Assembly (NCBI GenBank): GCA_945787595.1
Contig: CALZJV010000113.1
Location: 1 to 20,040 of the forward strand
Length of the DNA stretch: 20,040 bases
From: an uncultured Desulfobacterales bacterium
Lineage (GTDB): Bacteria; Desulfobacterota; Desulfobacteria; Desulfobacterales; JAFDCJ01
Reading direction: 5' to 3'
Below, in pieces: positions 7,151 to 15,496 of this stretch. The translations under genes were made by a program, and so were the position numbers. The number at the start of each line of letters is the position of its first letter. Position 1 is the stretch's first letter. The notes under the pieces were generated by a model that was not told where the DNA came from, did not search any database, and was given only the letters and a program-made list of their open reading frames with translations.

Positions 7151-7407
7151 GGCTTGAAAAAGGGATGCGATAAGATTATTCTAACTACCTGAGGGGTCGG
7201 GGAGTTTCTCAGAGCCGATCCGCTGCATGGATAATCGCCACCGAAACCGCATGAACTCGACCCTGAGGCCTCGTAATGAATGAACAGTAATCAAAATGAA
7301 AACGGAAGATTGTGCGCAATGCCGGGCTTGGATGTTAAATAAAAGCCGCTGAGCAAAGCTGTTCATCCATAACGATCCCTAATGGTCTCAGACAGCATCC
7401 GCTTTCG
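7103..7407. other. Intergenic region between MATE and flavoprotein genes
   Basis: About 305 bp without a convincing gene. After the 14-bp tandem it carries a GC-rich patch (7190-7270), part of which is repeated in inverted orientation across the flavoprotein start. The patch also holds two CCTGAGG palindromes (7188-7194 and 7262-7268). No promoter was recognised. Confidence 0.5.
7228..7246 (-). repeat. Inverted copy of the flavoprotein gene's first codons
   Basis: On the minus strand this reads TTTCGGTGGCGATTATCCA, matching plus-strand 7403-7421 at 18 of 19 positions. The plus-strand copy contains the GTG start and first codons of the flavoprotein gene. Read in the same phase both copies give V-A-I-I-H. 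The minus-strand copy meets a TGA a few codons later, so it is not an expressed gene. Confidence 0.7.
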
Positions 7408-7971
7408 GTGGCGATCATCCACTCCGCGCGAAAAAAGGGCAACAGTACCACATTGGCGAATGAGATCATCAGAGGGGCAGAGTCCGAAGGGGCCAATGTC
7501 GAGACGGTACGCCTGCATGGTATGGATATTTCTCCCTGCCAGGCCTGTTATGCCTGCCAGAAAAAGGATAGTAAAGGGTGTGCGATTGATGATGAAATGC
7601 AGATGATTTACCCCAAACTTCTGGAGTATAATACCTGGGTAATTGCCAGTCCTGTGTATTGGTTCACGATGTCGGCCCAGGCCAAATTGTTTATGGACAG
7701 ATGTCATGCGCTGCCTGCCTATTCCAAGAAAACACTTGAAAACTCCTTTGCCGGTAAGCGGATCGGCATTGCCATGAGCTATGGCGATACGGATCCTTTT
7801 AATTCGGGGTGCGTAAATGCACTGCGCACATTTCAGGACGCTTTTAATTATGTCGGCGCCAAAATCATCGGAATGGTATACGGTAGCGCGGAAGAAGCGG
7901 GCGAAATCAAATCAAATACAGAACTTATGGCGCGTGCCGAGAAACTTGGCAAAAACCTGGCGGGTTCGTGA
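7408..7971 (+). CDS. Four-cysteine FMN-binding flavoprotein (NADPH-dependent FMN reductase / iron-sulfur flavoprotein family)
   Basis: Predicted cytoplasmic flavodoxin-fold electron-transfer protein or reductase binding FMN. The N-terminal phosphate-binding loop is SARKKGNSTTLANEII (6-21), close to the usual GSPRKxGNT but with the Gly-Ser-Pro replaced by His-Ser-Ala. The cluster C44-x2-C47-x2-C50-x7-C58 fits the compact cysteine motif of iron-sulfur flavoproteins, though many FMN_red-type proteins also have several Cys here. SPVYWFTMSAQAKLFMDR (about 77-94) is the second conserved flavin-loop block of the family. The 187-aa length is normal. The only plausible start is GTG 7408. The frame is open further upstream to 7339 with no ATG, and family members usually begin two to four residues earlier, so the 5' end may have been altered by a repeat. 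No ribosome site is obvious. It is followed after 23 nt by the PA2779-like gene, suggesting one transcript. Confidence 0.82.
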   Translation: MAIIHSARKKGNSTTLANEIIRGAESEGANVETVRLHGMDISPCQACYACQKKDSKGCAIDDEMQMIYPKLLEYNTWVIASPVYWFTMSAQAKLFMDRCHALPAYSKKTLENSFAGKRIGIAMSYGDTDPFNSGCVNALRTFQDAFNYVGAKIIGMVYGSAEEAGEIKSNTELMARAEKLGKNLAGS

Positions 7972-7994
7972 CCATTGTCCCAAGGAGAGCAATA

Positions 7995-8387
7995 ATGGAA
8001 ATAATCCGAAAAATATCAAAACCTGCTGCTATTTTTTTAGCCTTTCAGATGCTTATGTTGTCAGGTCTCTATCAATCGGTATCGGCAGCAATGATCGGCA
8101 CAGAGTCGATCATAAATGTAGATCGAGGCCCAAACCCCCGTGACTATTTAAACAACCTTTTAGCGCGTGAAGAAATTCAGGCGGTATTGATATCGCATGG
8201 CATTGATCCACAGGAGGCACGGGACCGTATTGATAGCCTATCTGACGATGAGATCGGTAGATTCGGTCATGAGATAGATCAGCTTCCTGCCGGTGCCGGC
8301 GATAGTTTGGGGGTTATTATCGGATTAATAATATCCTTATTACTAATTTTAATCGACATTTTTTATAATAATCCGCCGGAAAAATAA
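7995..8387 (+). CDS. PA2779-family small envelope protein
   Basis: A 130-residue protein of the PA2779 family, whose function is unknown. It has a signal-like N-terminus (basic RKISK, then a hydrophobic core ending SVSAA, cleavage near residue 28). The family core follows: MIGTESIIN, a helical stretch LLAREEIQAVLISHGIDPQEARDRIDSLSDDEI, the LPAGAGDSLG turn, and a C-terminal membrane helix (GVIIGLIISLLLILIDIFY). The last few residues, NNPPEK, are polar. The start is ATG 7995 with AAGGAG (7982-7987) eight nt upstream. An upstream in-frame GTG at 7968 overlaps the preceding stop but has no better support. It probably lies in one operon with the flavoprotein gene. The PA2778-type cysteine peptidase gene that often accompanies this family elsewhere is absent. 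Confidence 0.82.
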   Translation: MEIIRKISKPAAIFLAFQMLMLSGLYQSVSAAMIGTESIINVDRGPNPRDYLNNLLAREEIQAVLISHGIDPQEARDRIDSLSDDEIGRFGHEIDQLPAGAGDSLGVIIGLIISLLLILIDIFYNNPPEK

Positions 8388-8430
8388 TTCATTTAAAAAC
8401 CGGTACGCCTCATGTCGTTTCATATTCAGA

Positions 8431-10803
8431 TTAGAACAAACTTAACTGCCTCCCGCCTTTGGTGAGAGAGCGATAATCCAAATCAAAAAAACGCAAGACC
8501 ATATCAGCAATGGGCGCAAGTTGTTTCTCGCTGTAATGGTCATAGTCATAGGCCGCGTTGGACTTTTTCTGGATCGGTTCAGGGCCGGCAGTCGTCATAA
8601 CATAACTTACTATTTTTCCGTCAAGGTGGTCCAGCATCCGGGCGGCGCGAACATGCGGTGGAACATTTTTGGTGTAATCTTCCAATCGTTTGCTAATTCC
8701 CTTCCGGTAAACCAGTTTATCGTCTAACTTCCTGTCAAATAGCTGCTTGTGACGGTTGCGGACCAAATCACAGAGTTTATCTTGCAGTTGCGGAGAACCA
8801 TCTTCTTTGAATAAAACGGTAAAAAGATCCGCTTGGAACTGTTTTGCAAGCGCTGTCCAATCGCGCCGAGTTGTCTCCATTCCTGCAAAATACAGCTCAG
8901 CGGTCCCTGTCTCGTTGATGAGCAAACCGGCATAACGTTTTTTCGATCCCGTATCGCGGCCGCGAATTGTGGGCATGAAAAAATGCACAAATAATTTTTC
9001 ATACTCGATATCAAGTTTGCTTTGCACCCTAAAGCGTTGCTGCAATTCTGTATTCAGGTAGCAATTGACCTTCTCAGAGAGCCGGGTGCCGATCTGGTTT
9101 ATGGCAGTTTGCTCACCGTCTCCAAAGTGAACAAATAGCGAGTCTGTATCCCCGTAGATAACCGGATGGCCTTCTTTTTCAATGAATTTGCGGGAAAATG
9201 TCAAAATCCAGTGCCCGATACGGGTGATTGTCCCCGCAAGGCGCGGATCATAAAACCGACAGCCTGGTGTTCCCAGTACTCCGTAAAAAGAATTCATGAT
9301 GATTTTTACAGCCTGCGATAAGGTAGCGTCTTTCAGTTGCTTCGCATTTTCGCGTTCCTGCCAGAGTTCCTCAATAATTGAGGGAAGAATCGCGAAATCC
9401 CGGGCAAATTCAAGGCCGGCCGGACCTTTAACGATTCGGCCGGGTCCCTCAGAATTGCCTGATTGCAAATTTGCGACTAAATCATGCAAAATCACATTGG
9501 CTGCAAGGGGATCAATCCGAAAAGTCCGGATGATGCTGGGATAAAGGCTTTTAAAGTCAAAAATTGCCACATTGCGGTAGAATCCAGGTGTGCTGTCAAG
9601 TACAAGGCCTCCAGGTGCTGCTTCAGTTGCAGCGGCTGGTTGAGAATTGGTATCAGCAACATAACCGCGCCGGTGCAAACTCGGCAGATACAAAAAATCA
9701 AAGGCTGCAACGCTTCCACCGACACGGTCCAAGGCGAGTCCTGTCAGTTGCGATCTTCGGACCGCAAGCTGGGACAGGTTAAGCTTTTCAAAAATCTGGT
9801 ACACCAGCTTGGCATCCTCCAGATTATAGTCTGCCAGGTTTGTCTTGTCCGTATGGAAAAGATGCGTTATCTCCGCAACCTTCTCGCGGCCAGTCTTTTC
9901 AATTAGTTTTGTTCGTCCCAAAACCTTTTGAGCAACAGTTGCTAGAGAATAATCTTCTGCCTGAACAAAGGCACTTCGGACCATATTGATACCGTCCAGT
10001 GCGGCCCTGCCGGGTATGCGAGCGGTCCACTGATTAAAAAAGGTGCCCGGCGCCAACAGTTCCGCAGATCCGTCGCTTCCAATATCAAACTTTAGCCCCA
10101 ATGCGGTGCATTTCCGCGAAAGCCACTGTAAATCAAAGCCCACAAGGTTCCAGCCAATAAATGCATCCGGATCATACTCACGAACCATGCGGAAAAATGC
10201 AACCAGCAGTTCCTGTTCGGTGCGAAAGCCCTGATATGTTCTGGCTTTATCTCTATGGTCCGGATCGACCATCAGGACTGTCGCAAGATTGTTACCGTAA
10301 ATAGCAATGGAGTACAGATCCATTTCCAGCGAACATTCAATATCAATGGAAAGTAGCCTCAACACGGGAGTGAACTTAGAACCTTTCACTTTCGGGTCGA
10401 TAAAATATAAGGTGCTGTTTTCTTCCTTAACCGGTTCGCTTTCGAACGAGACTGCGCCTTTGATAAAACGTTCCATCAAAAACCGTGCAACGAGGTTAAC
10501 GTCCGCCTCATAGGTTGGGATATTACGAGATTCGCAAGCCCTGCGAGCACGGGTCAAATCCGATGTGCTTTGAAAATAGAGCGCATCCACCGGTTGACCG
10601 CGCAAACTCTTTAACTCAAGGCTTTTGCGTAACGCAGCCGGCGGTGCCCAGTCTTTGTCACGATCCATAAAAAAGACCAGGCCCGGTCGGGTGACCGTCC
10701 AGTGAAAGCGCCTTCCCTCGGACAATTTGCCCTGGAAGACCAATTGCGTAGCGTTTTTGCGAATAATCTGGCTATTGGATAATATATAACCCTGATAACC
10801 CAT
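8431..10803 (-). CDS. polB: DNA polymerase II (family B), proofreading-competent
   Basis: Family B DNA polymerase of the Pol II group, used for restart and translesion synthesis at damaged forks. Numbering from ATG 10803 gives 790 aa, close to E. coli Pol II (783). Exonuclease motifs are intact: ExoI SIDIE (D154, E156), ExoII NLVGFD (N219, D224) and ExoIII YNLED (Y326, D330). The polymerase motifs are A, DFKSLYPSI (D416); B, KIIMNSFYG (500-508); and C, YGDTDS (D552, D554). The C-terminus is GGRQLSLF, a canonical beta-sliding-clamp binding peptide. The open frame reaches TTG 10857, but those 18 extra residues lack homology to the family start. ATG 10803 has GGAG four nt upstream and begins GYQGYILS, like the E. 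coli AGFILT. It follows dinB with a 90-bp gap and is convergent with the PA2779-like gene (43 bp between stops, no terminator seen). Confidence 0.95.
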   Translation of the reverse strand: MGYQGYILSNSQIIRKNATQLVFQGKLSEGRRFHWTVTRPGLVFFMDRDKDWAPPAALRKSLELKSLRGQPVDALYFQSTSDLTRARRACESRNIPTYEADVNLVARFLMERFIKGAVSFESEPVKEENSTLYFIDPKVKGSKFTPVLRLLSIDIECSLEMDLYSIAIYGNNLATVLMVDPDHRDKARTYQGFRTEQELLVAFFRMVREYDPDAFIGWNLVGFDLQWLSRKCTALGLKFDIGSDGSAELLAPGTFFNQWTARIPGRAALDGINMVRSAFVQAEDYSLATVAQKVLGRTKLIEKTGREKVAEITHLFHTDKTNLADYNLEDAKLVYQIFEKLNLSQLAVRRSQLTGLALDRVGGSVAAFDFLYLPSLHRRGYVADTNSQPAAATEAAPGGLVLDSTPGFYRNVAIFDFKSLYPSIIRTFRIDPLAANVILHDLVANLQSGNSEGPGRIVKGPAGLEFARDFAILPSIIEELWQERENAKQLKDATLSQAVKIIMNSFYGVLGTPGCRFYDPRLAGTITRIGHWILTFSRKFIEKEGHPVIYGDTDSLFVHFGDGEQTAINQIGTRLSEKVNCYLNTELQQRFRVQSKLDIEYEKLFVHFFMPTIRGRDTGSKKRYAGLLINETGTAELYFAGMETTRRDWTALAKQFQADLFTVLFKEDGSPQLQDKLCDLVRNRHKQLFDRKLDDKLVYRKGISKRLEDYTKNVPPHVRAARMLDHLDGKIVSYVMTTAGPEPIQKKSNAAYDYDHYSEKQLAPIADMVLRFFDLDYRSLTKGGRQLSLF

Positions 10804-10844
10804 TTTTCTCCATTTTTTAGGATTTATACATTTTAGCTTGAGGG

Positions 10845-10865
10845 TTTGAGAGTTCAAGACTCAAA
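10845..10865 (-). other. Small intercistronic hairpin between dinB and polB
   Basis: TTTGAG (10845-10850) and CTCAAA (10860-10865) can pair across a 9-nt loop, in the 90-bp leader between dinB and the polB ATG. The stem is AT-rich and weak. It may have no function, or it may modulate translation of polB relative to dinB. Confidence 0.25.
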
Positions 10866-10893
10866 AGTTTCAACCGATTGAGATTGCTAAATT

Positions 10894-12054
10894 TTAGGTA
10901 TCAATTAGCGATCCCGGGCGGATACCCTTACCACCGAACTTATCAAATACAGAATCCAAAGTCTTGTTTAGTTCCCTTCTTTTCTGATTTGACTCATAAT
11001 GGCTGAAAAGGGAAAGCTGACGTCCAGAGCCGATATCGGCGAGGTTAGATAAAGAGATGCCTAATAGACGGACCGGTCTTTTGCCCACAGCTGTTTTTTC
11101 TAAGAGACTGCAAATGTTCGCGTAGATGTCAGCACTGTCATTTGTGTATTTATGCCTTGTAACAGAACGGGTGATTTTTACAAAATCATGGTATTTCACT
11201 TTTAAGGTAATGGTTTTACCTTCAACTCCCTGTCGACGCATCCGGCGAGCTACGCGATTCGCCAAAGACAAAAGCTCTTTTTTGGCCAAGTCCACCCGGA
11301 AGATATCCTCAGAAAAAGTTTCTTCGTGCCCGATGGATTTGATTTCGTGTTCCGTAACCACGTCTCTGTCGTCTATCCCCATTGATAATTGATGCATATG
11401 GCTACCGTGCTTGCCGAATTTTTTCTGCAACACCGCAACGGGCACCTGGCGCAGGTCCTTAAAGGTTTGAATGCTAAGGCGAGACAGAGCCTGCTGTGTC
11501 ACTTTACCAACACCCCACATCTTTTTAATCGGAAGCGGATCTAAAAACTCCCTTACCTTATCCGCCGGAACAACTGTCAATCCATCAGGCTTTTCAAGAT
11601 CAGAGGCAATCTTTGCAACAAATTTGGATGGTGCAACACCGGCTGAAATCGTCAAGCCGGTCTTTTCAGCGACCATCTGTTTAATCTTTTTTGCAATTTC
11701 AATTGGCGAACCAAAAAGGCGGGTCGAACCAGTTACATTCAAAAAGGCCTCATCTATGGACAGAGGTTCAACCAGTGGGGTGAAAAGTTTGAATATCTCA
11801 TGTATCTGTTCGGATACCTCTTTATATCTGGACATTCGGACCGGCAGAACGATCCCATTGGGGCAAAGCCGCATGGCTGTTACCATCGGTTGGGCGGAAT
11901 GGACACCGTATTTTCTGGCTTCGTAAGAGGCAGATGATACCACACCTCTTTCCTTACTGCCTCCCACGATGACAGGTTTTCCCTTCAGTTCAGGATTATC
12001 GAGCACCTCTACCGCGGGATAAAAGGCATCCATATCTAAATGAATGATATGCAT
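10894..12054 (-). CDS. dinB: DNA polymerase IV (Y-family translesion polymerase)
   Basis: Error-prone Y-family polymerase that bypasses damaged template bases. From ATG 12054 the protein is 386 aa. The catalytic carboxylates are in MHIIHLDMDAF (D7) and SIDEAF (D101, E102). The fingers motif ASYEARKYGVHSAQPM (42-57) and the helix-hairpin-helix block MWGVGKVTQQAL (179-190) are present, followed by the little-finger domain (about 230-340). RQLSLF (345-350) is the clamp-binding motif, identical to the polB C-terminus. After it comes the usual tail KTLDSVFDKFGGKGI. The open frame extends to TTG 12084, but ATG 12054 has AAGGA six nt upstream and gives the standard family N-terminus. It is the first gene of a dinB-polB pair on the minus strand. 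I saw no convincing LexA box in 12055-12250, so SOS control is neither shown nor excluded. Confidence 0.96.
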   Translation of the reverse strand: MHIIHLDMDAFYPAVEVLDNPELKGKPVIVGGSKERGVVSSASYEARKYGVHSAQPMVTAMRLCPNGIVLPVRMSRYKEVSEQIHEIFKLFTPLVEPLSIDEAFLNVTGSTRLFGSPIEIAKKIKQMVAEKTGLTISAGVAPSKFVAKIASDLEKPDGLTVVPADKVREFLDPLPIKKMWGVGKVTQQALSRLSIQTFKDLRQVPVAVLQKKFGKHGSHMHQLSMGIDDRDVVTEHEIKSIGHEETFSEDIFRVDLAKKELLSLANRVARRMRRQGVEGKTITLKVKYHDFVKITRSVTRHKYTNDSADIYANICSLLEKTAVGKRPVRLLGISLSNLADIGSGRQLSLFSHYESNQKRRELNKTLDSVFDKFGGKGIRPGSLIDT

Positions 12055-12603
12055 TGGCGGTCCTTGTTTACCCATTTCCTTCAAAGAGATTTGCCGTGAG
12101 TTTTTCTATGAAAATTATCATACCCTTGATGACCCGCAAAATGCAACCAGGGACCTTTGCCCTTCGAGTAGGGAAGAGTTTTTCGATTCAGGTAAGATGG
12201 GTGTCAAAATTTACTGCCGTGGCTGATCTGAGAATTATTGTGTATAAATTTAGTTGATTACGATTGCGTTCGCTCTAACTCACTGAGTTAAAGATTATAA
12301 GTCGCTTATGAGATAATTAATTGTTATCCTTGACATTTTAATTCAAATATAGGAAATTAATCTAGTCTGGCCCTGGAGATACAACATTTCGTCAAAAGGG
12401 AGAGCATATGGATAGATTATAGACCCCGTTTGCCACATTGGAGGCGGGGTATCATATTTTGACATGATGATGAAACTTGCAATTTGTCTTGATTCCAGAT
12501 CGTGGCAAGTTAGCACAAATCTAGCCATCTTGGAATTAAGGGATAAACACCATTGTTAGGTGCTTTCTTATGCAATTATCTATACGGACAATTCAGGGCC
12601 AGA
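12055..12603. other. Divergent intergenic region between dinB and the CHASE kinase
   Basis: About 550 bp, AT-rich around 12240-12360, which must hold promoters for dinB (leftward) and the first kinase (rightward). A TTGACA at 12330-12335 (plus strand) has no good -10 at the right distance. A hairpin at 12423-12450 is listed separately. A 61-codon minus-strand frame (12343-12528) is open but lacks a ribosome site and recognisable similarity, so it is not called. Confidence 0.5.
12423..12450. repeat. GC-rich hairpin ACCCCG...CGGGGT upstream of the CHASE kinase
   Basis: ACCCCG (12423-12428) pairs with CGGGGT (12445-12450). An inner CC/GG (12433-12434 with 12440-12441) can extend the fold. It stands out from AT-rich surroundings about 150 bp before the kinase start. 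It could be a repeat remnant or an attenuator-like leader structure, and no T-run follows it on the plus strand. Confidence 0.4.
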
Positions 12604-15300
12604 ATGAAAACTGAAACGAATACCGCAGAGCACGAGACGAGTTCAATACGACACTATCTTGCCTTTATGTGTACGATTGGCATTGGGGTTGTAGTATCTT
12701 TTATTCTATTTATAATGGTGAAAAATTGGGAACAAGAGGATCAGCGAAGCAAATTCGAATCGGTTGTTAAAGGGTACGCAAACGCTGTGCAAAACAATTT
12801 AAATGGAAATGTAGAAGCGCTCATGTTCCTTGGAGACTTTTTTGATAATTCCTCACACGTTACCAGGCAAGAGTTCTCCAGCTTTGTAAAAAGCGTCATG
12901 CCTCGATACCCCGGCATCCACGCATTTTCGTGGAATCCTCTTGTGCTGGATAATAAGCGTGTTGATTATGAATCCTTGGCAAGAGAAGAGGGAATTGAGA
13001 ATTTTGAGTTCACTGAACGCACAGAAGAAAGGAAGCTCGTCAGAGCCACACAACGTCAAGAATATATCATCGTCTATTATATAGAACCCCTGGAAACGAA
13101 TAAGCCTGCCTTAGGATTTGACATTGCTTCTAATCCGGCGCGACTGAAAGCCATTAATAAAGGATTTAATACAGCAAAACTATCTGCCACCGACAGAATC
13201 ACCTTGGTACAGGAGACTGGTAACCAGTTTGGAATCCTGCTCCTTCTCCCAATTTATCGGCAAGGTGTTCCTTTGAAGACCAGGGAAGAACGCTTCAAAA
13301 ACCGCAAAGGATTTGTTGTGGAAGCCTTCCGCATTAACGACGCCATAGAAAGCGCATTGAAAGGTTTTTCTGATGAAGGGATTAATTTCTCCCTTTACGA
13401 TTTGTCTGCGGATGCAGAAAAACGTTTTCTTTACAATCGGTCATCACGTCTGTCTGGGATGACTGAACAGCCAACGGAGGAAAAAGCAATTCAGAGAGGC
13501 CTTTATTGGAATAAAACTTTTGATTTCGCGGGGCGTCAGTATGAAATGATATTCACGCCATCGCCCTTTTACCTCGATTCCCGACAATTATGGCATGCGT
13601 GGCTTGTCTTATCAAGCTCCTTGTTTTTGACTTTCATACTGGCTTTCTACCTGTTTAAAAAATTAAGATATACTGCTGAAATCGAGAGGAGAGTTCACCA
13701 AGAAATTCGAACCAACCAACAATTAGCAAGGGAAGTTTCCGAGCGTAAGCTGGCCGAAGAGGCACTGCATCATTCCCTGGAAAAATACGAAAAAACCTTT
13801 CAGGCGGCACCGATATGGGTGGTTTTAAACTCTCTTGAAGACGACCGATATATGGAGGTCAACGAGATTTTTTTAGAGACCATGGGTTACAAAAGGGAAG
13901 AGGTGATCGGGAAGACATCTCTCGAACTCAACACCTGGGTCGACCCGCGAGATCGCGAACGCATAGCGGCTCAAGTCAAGGAAATGGGGGGCGTTCGTAT
14001 CAGGGAAGTTCAACGGAAAACCCGATCCGGAGCTGTCATAGATACACTTTTTTCGGCGGAAATCCTTCGACTGGAGGATAAGCCGGTAATGATCTCCGTG
14101 ACCCAGGAAATCACCGAACAAAAGAAGACGGAAGCCGAACGCGAAAAATTGCAGTCACAACTGTTACAGGCCCAGAAGATGGAGTCGGTGGGAAGATTGG
14201 CCGGGGGCGTGGCCCACGATTTCAACAACATGCTGGGGGTGATCCAGGGCCGTGCGGAATTAATGTTCATGGGGATTAAACCGGGAGACCCGCTTTATGA
14301 GGATCTGCAGGAGATCTACAAGGCAACGCGGCGTTCGGTGGATCTGACCCGGCAGCTTCTGACCTTTGCCCGCAAGCAGACCATCGCGCCAAAGGTGCTG
14401 AATCTCAATGACACCGTGGAGGGCATGCTCAAGATGCTGCGGCGTTTGATCGGAGAGGACATCGATCTGTTGTGGAAGCCGGATACCCAACTTTGGCCGG
14501 TGAAAGTGGACCCGGCCCAGGTGGACCAGATTCTGGCCAACCTTTGCGTGAATGCCCGGGATGCCATTGACGGGACCGGGAAGGTCACCATCGAGACGGA
14601 AAATGTGTTTCTTGACCAAGCCTATTGTGCAATTCATGCGGGATTTATACCGGGGCAATACCTAATGCTGGCTGTCAGCGATGACGGGCGCGGCATGGAC
14701 AAGGAGACACTCGAGAATCTTTTCGAACCGTTTTTCACCACAAAGGAAGTCGGAGAAGGAACAGGATTGGGTCTGGCCACGGTATACGGGATCGTGAAGC
14801 AAAACAACGGATTTATTAACGTATACAGCGAACCGGGACAGGGAACCACATTTAAGATATACCTACCCCAGGCACAGGAGGCCGCGGAGGCAAAAGGGAA
14901 ACCGATTGCCAAGACAATCCCAAAAGGAAGCGAGACCGTCTTAATGGTAGAAGACGAAGCGTCGATCCTGCGCCTTGGCAAGACCGTGCTTGAGAAGTTC
15001 GGTTACAAGGTGCTCACGGCCCACACACCTCGGCAGGCTCTTGTCACGGCCGAACACTACGAGGGGCCGATTCACCTTTTGGTCACAGATGTGGTGATGC
15101 CCGAGATGAACGGCAAGGAATTAGTGGAGCGAATCGAGAAGCTCAGACCGTATATCAGGGTCCTTTTCATGTCCGGATATACGGCTAATGTCATCGTCCA
15201 CCGGGGGATCATCGAAGATAACGTTGATTTCCTGCCTAAACCCTTCACGATCAATGCCCTGGGCGCTAAAGTTCGGGAGGTGCTGGGTCGGCAGGAATAA
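12604..15300 (+). CDS. Hybrid sensor histidine kinase: CHASE - PAS - HisKA - HATPase - REC
   Basis: Inner-membrane sensor kinase that autophosphorylates on His and passes the phosphate to its own receiver domain. From ATG 12604 it has 898 aa. A first membrane helix lies near 19-39 and an extracytoplasmic CHASE domain at about 55-300, recognised by PGIHAFSWNP, YIEPLETNKPALGFD and LVQETGNQFGILLLLP. The second helix is near 331-352, followed by a coiled-coil-like linker and a PAS domain at about 395-505. HisKA has GRLAGGVAHDFNNM (phospho-acceptor H538). The HATPase shows NLCVNARDAI, DDGRGM and GTGLGL. The receiver has the acidic VEDE pair, phospho-acceptor D829 in LLVTDVVMPEMNG, and the FLPKPF lysine. 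There is no HAMP domain. TTG 12553 would add 17 residues without support. DNA from about 14150 on is clearly GC-richer than the sensor part. CHASE ligands are diverse (for example cytokinins in plant receptors), and this one is unknown. Confidence 0.93.
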   Translation: MKTETNTAEHETSSIRHYLAFMCTIGIGVVVSFILFIMVKNWEQEDQRSKFESVVKGYANAVQNNLNGNVEALMFLGDFFDNSSHVTRQEFSSFVKSVMPRYPGIHAFSWNPLVLDNKRVDYESLAREEGIENFEFTERTEERKLVRATQRQEYIIVYYIEPLETNKPALGFDIASNPARLKAINKGFNTAKLSATDRITLVQETGNQFGILLLLPIYRQGVPLKTREERFKNRKGFVVEAFRINDAIESALKGFSDEGINFSLYDLSADAEKRFLYNRSSRLSGMTEQPTEEKAIQRGLYWNKTFDFAGRQYEMIFTPSPFYLDSRQLWHAWLVLSSSLFLTFILAFYLFKKLRYTAEIERRVHQEIRTNQQLAREVSERKLAEEALHHSLEKYEKTFQAAPIWVVLNSLEDDRYMEVNEIFLETMGYKREEVIGKTSLELNTWVDPRDRERIAAQVKEMGGVRIREVQRKTRSGAVIDTLFSAEILRLEDKPVMISVTQEITEQKKTEAEREKLQSQLLQAQKMESVGRLAGGVAHDFNNMLGVIQGRAELMFMGIKPGDPLYEDLQEIYKATRRSVDLTRQLLTFARKQTIAPKVLNLNDTVEGMLKMLRRLIGEDIDLLWKPDTQLWPVKVDPAQVDQILANLCVNARDAIDGTGKVTIETENVFLDQAYCAIHAGFIPGQYLMLAVSDDGRGMDKETLENLFEPFFTTKEVGEGTGLGLATVYGIVKQNNGFINVYSEPGQGTTFKIYLPQAQEAAEAKGKPIAKTIPKGSETVLMVEDEASILRLGKTVLEKFGYKVLTAHTPRQALVTAEHYEGPIHLLVTDVVMPEMNGKELVERIEKLRPYIRVLFMSGYTANVIVHRGIIEDNVDFLPKPFTINALGAKVREVLGRQE

Positions 15301-15496
15301 TATGGCAGATAAAACCTCATTACTGTGAAAACGTCTAACAGCGGGCGAATGTATTATGCAAGTATTGGAAAGCAGAGCCTGCTCCAAATGTTTTCTTACA
15401 TAAAATTAGCCAGAACACATTTTCTTCGCCAGTAATCAACACTCCCTATTGAGCGCTTGTGTCTGAACAATAGAAAGTCAGGCTTTAGGGGAACCT

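Noticed and set aside
12330..12361. TTGACA-based promoter for the first kinase
   Set aside because: No acceptable -10 hexamer occurs 16-18 bp downstream in the AT-rich sequence, and the site is about 270 bp from the start codon.
12343..12528. 61-codon minus-strand frame upstream of the CHASE kinase
   Set aside because: It has no Shine-Dalgarno or recognisable similarity and overlaps a GC-rich hairpin. It was kept only as a remark, since a dispersed repeat could create such a frame.
15301..15496. Terminator or small gene between the two kinases
   Set aside because: I found no stable hairpin with a T-run and no open frame with a ribosome site in these 196 bp; co-transcription remains undecided.
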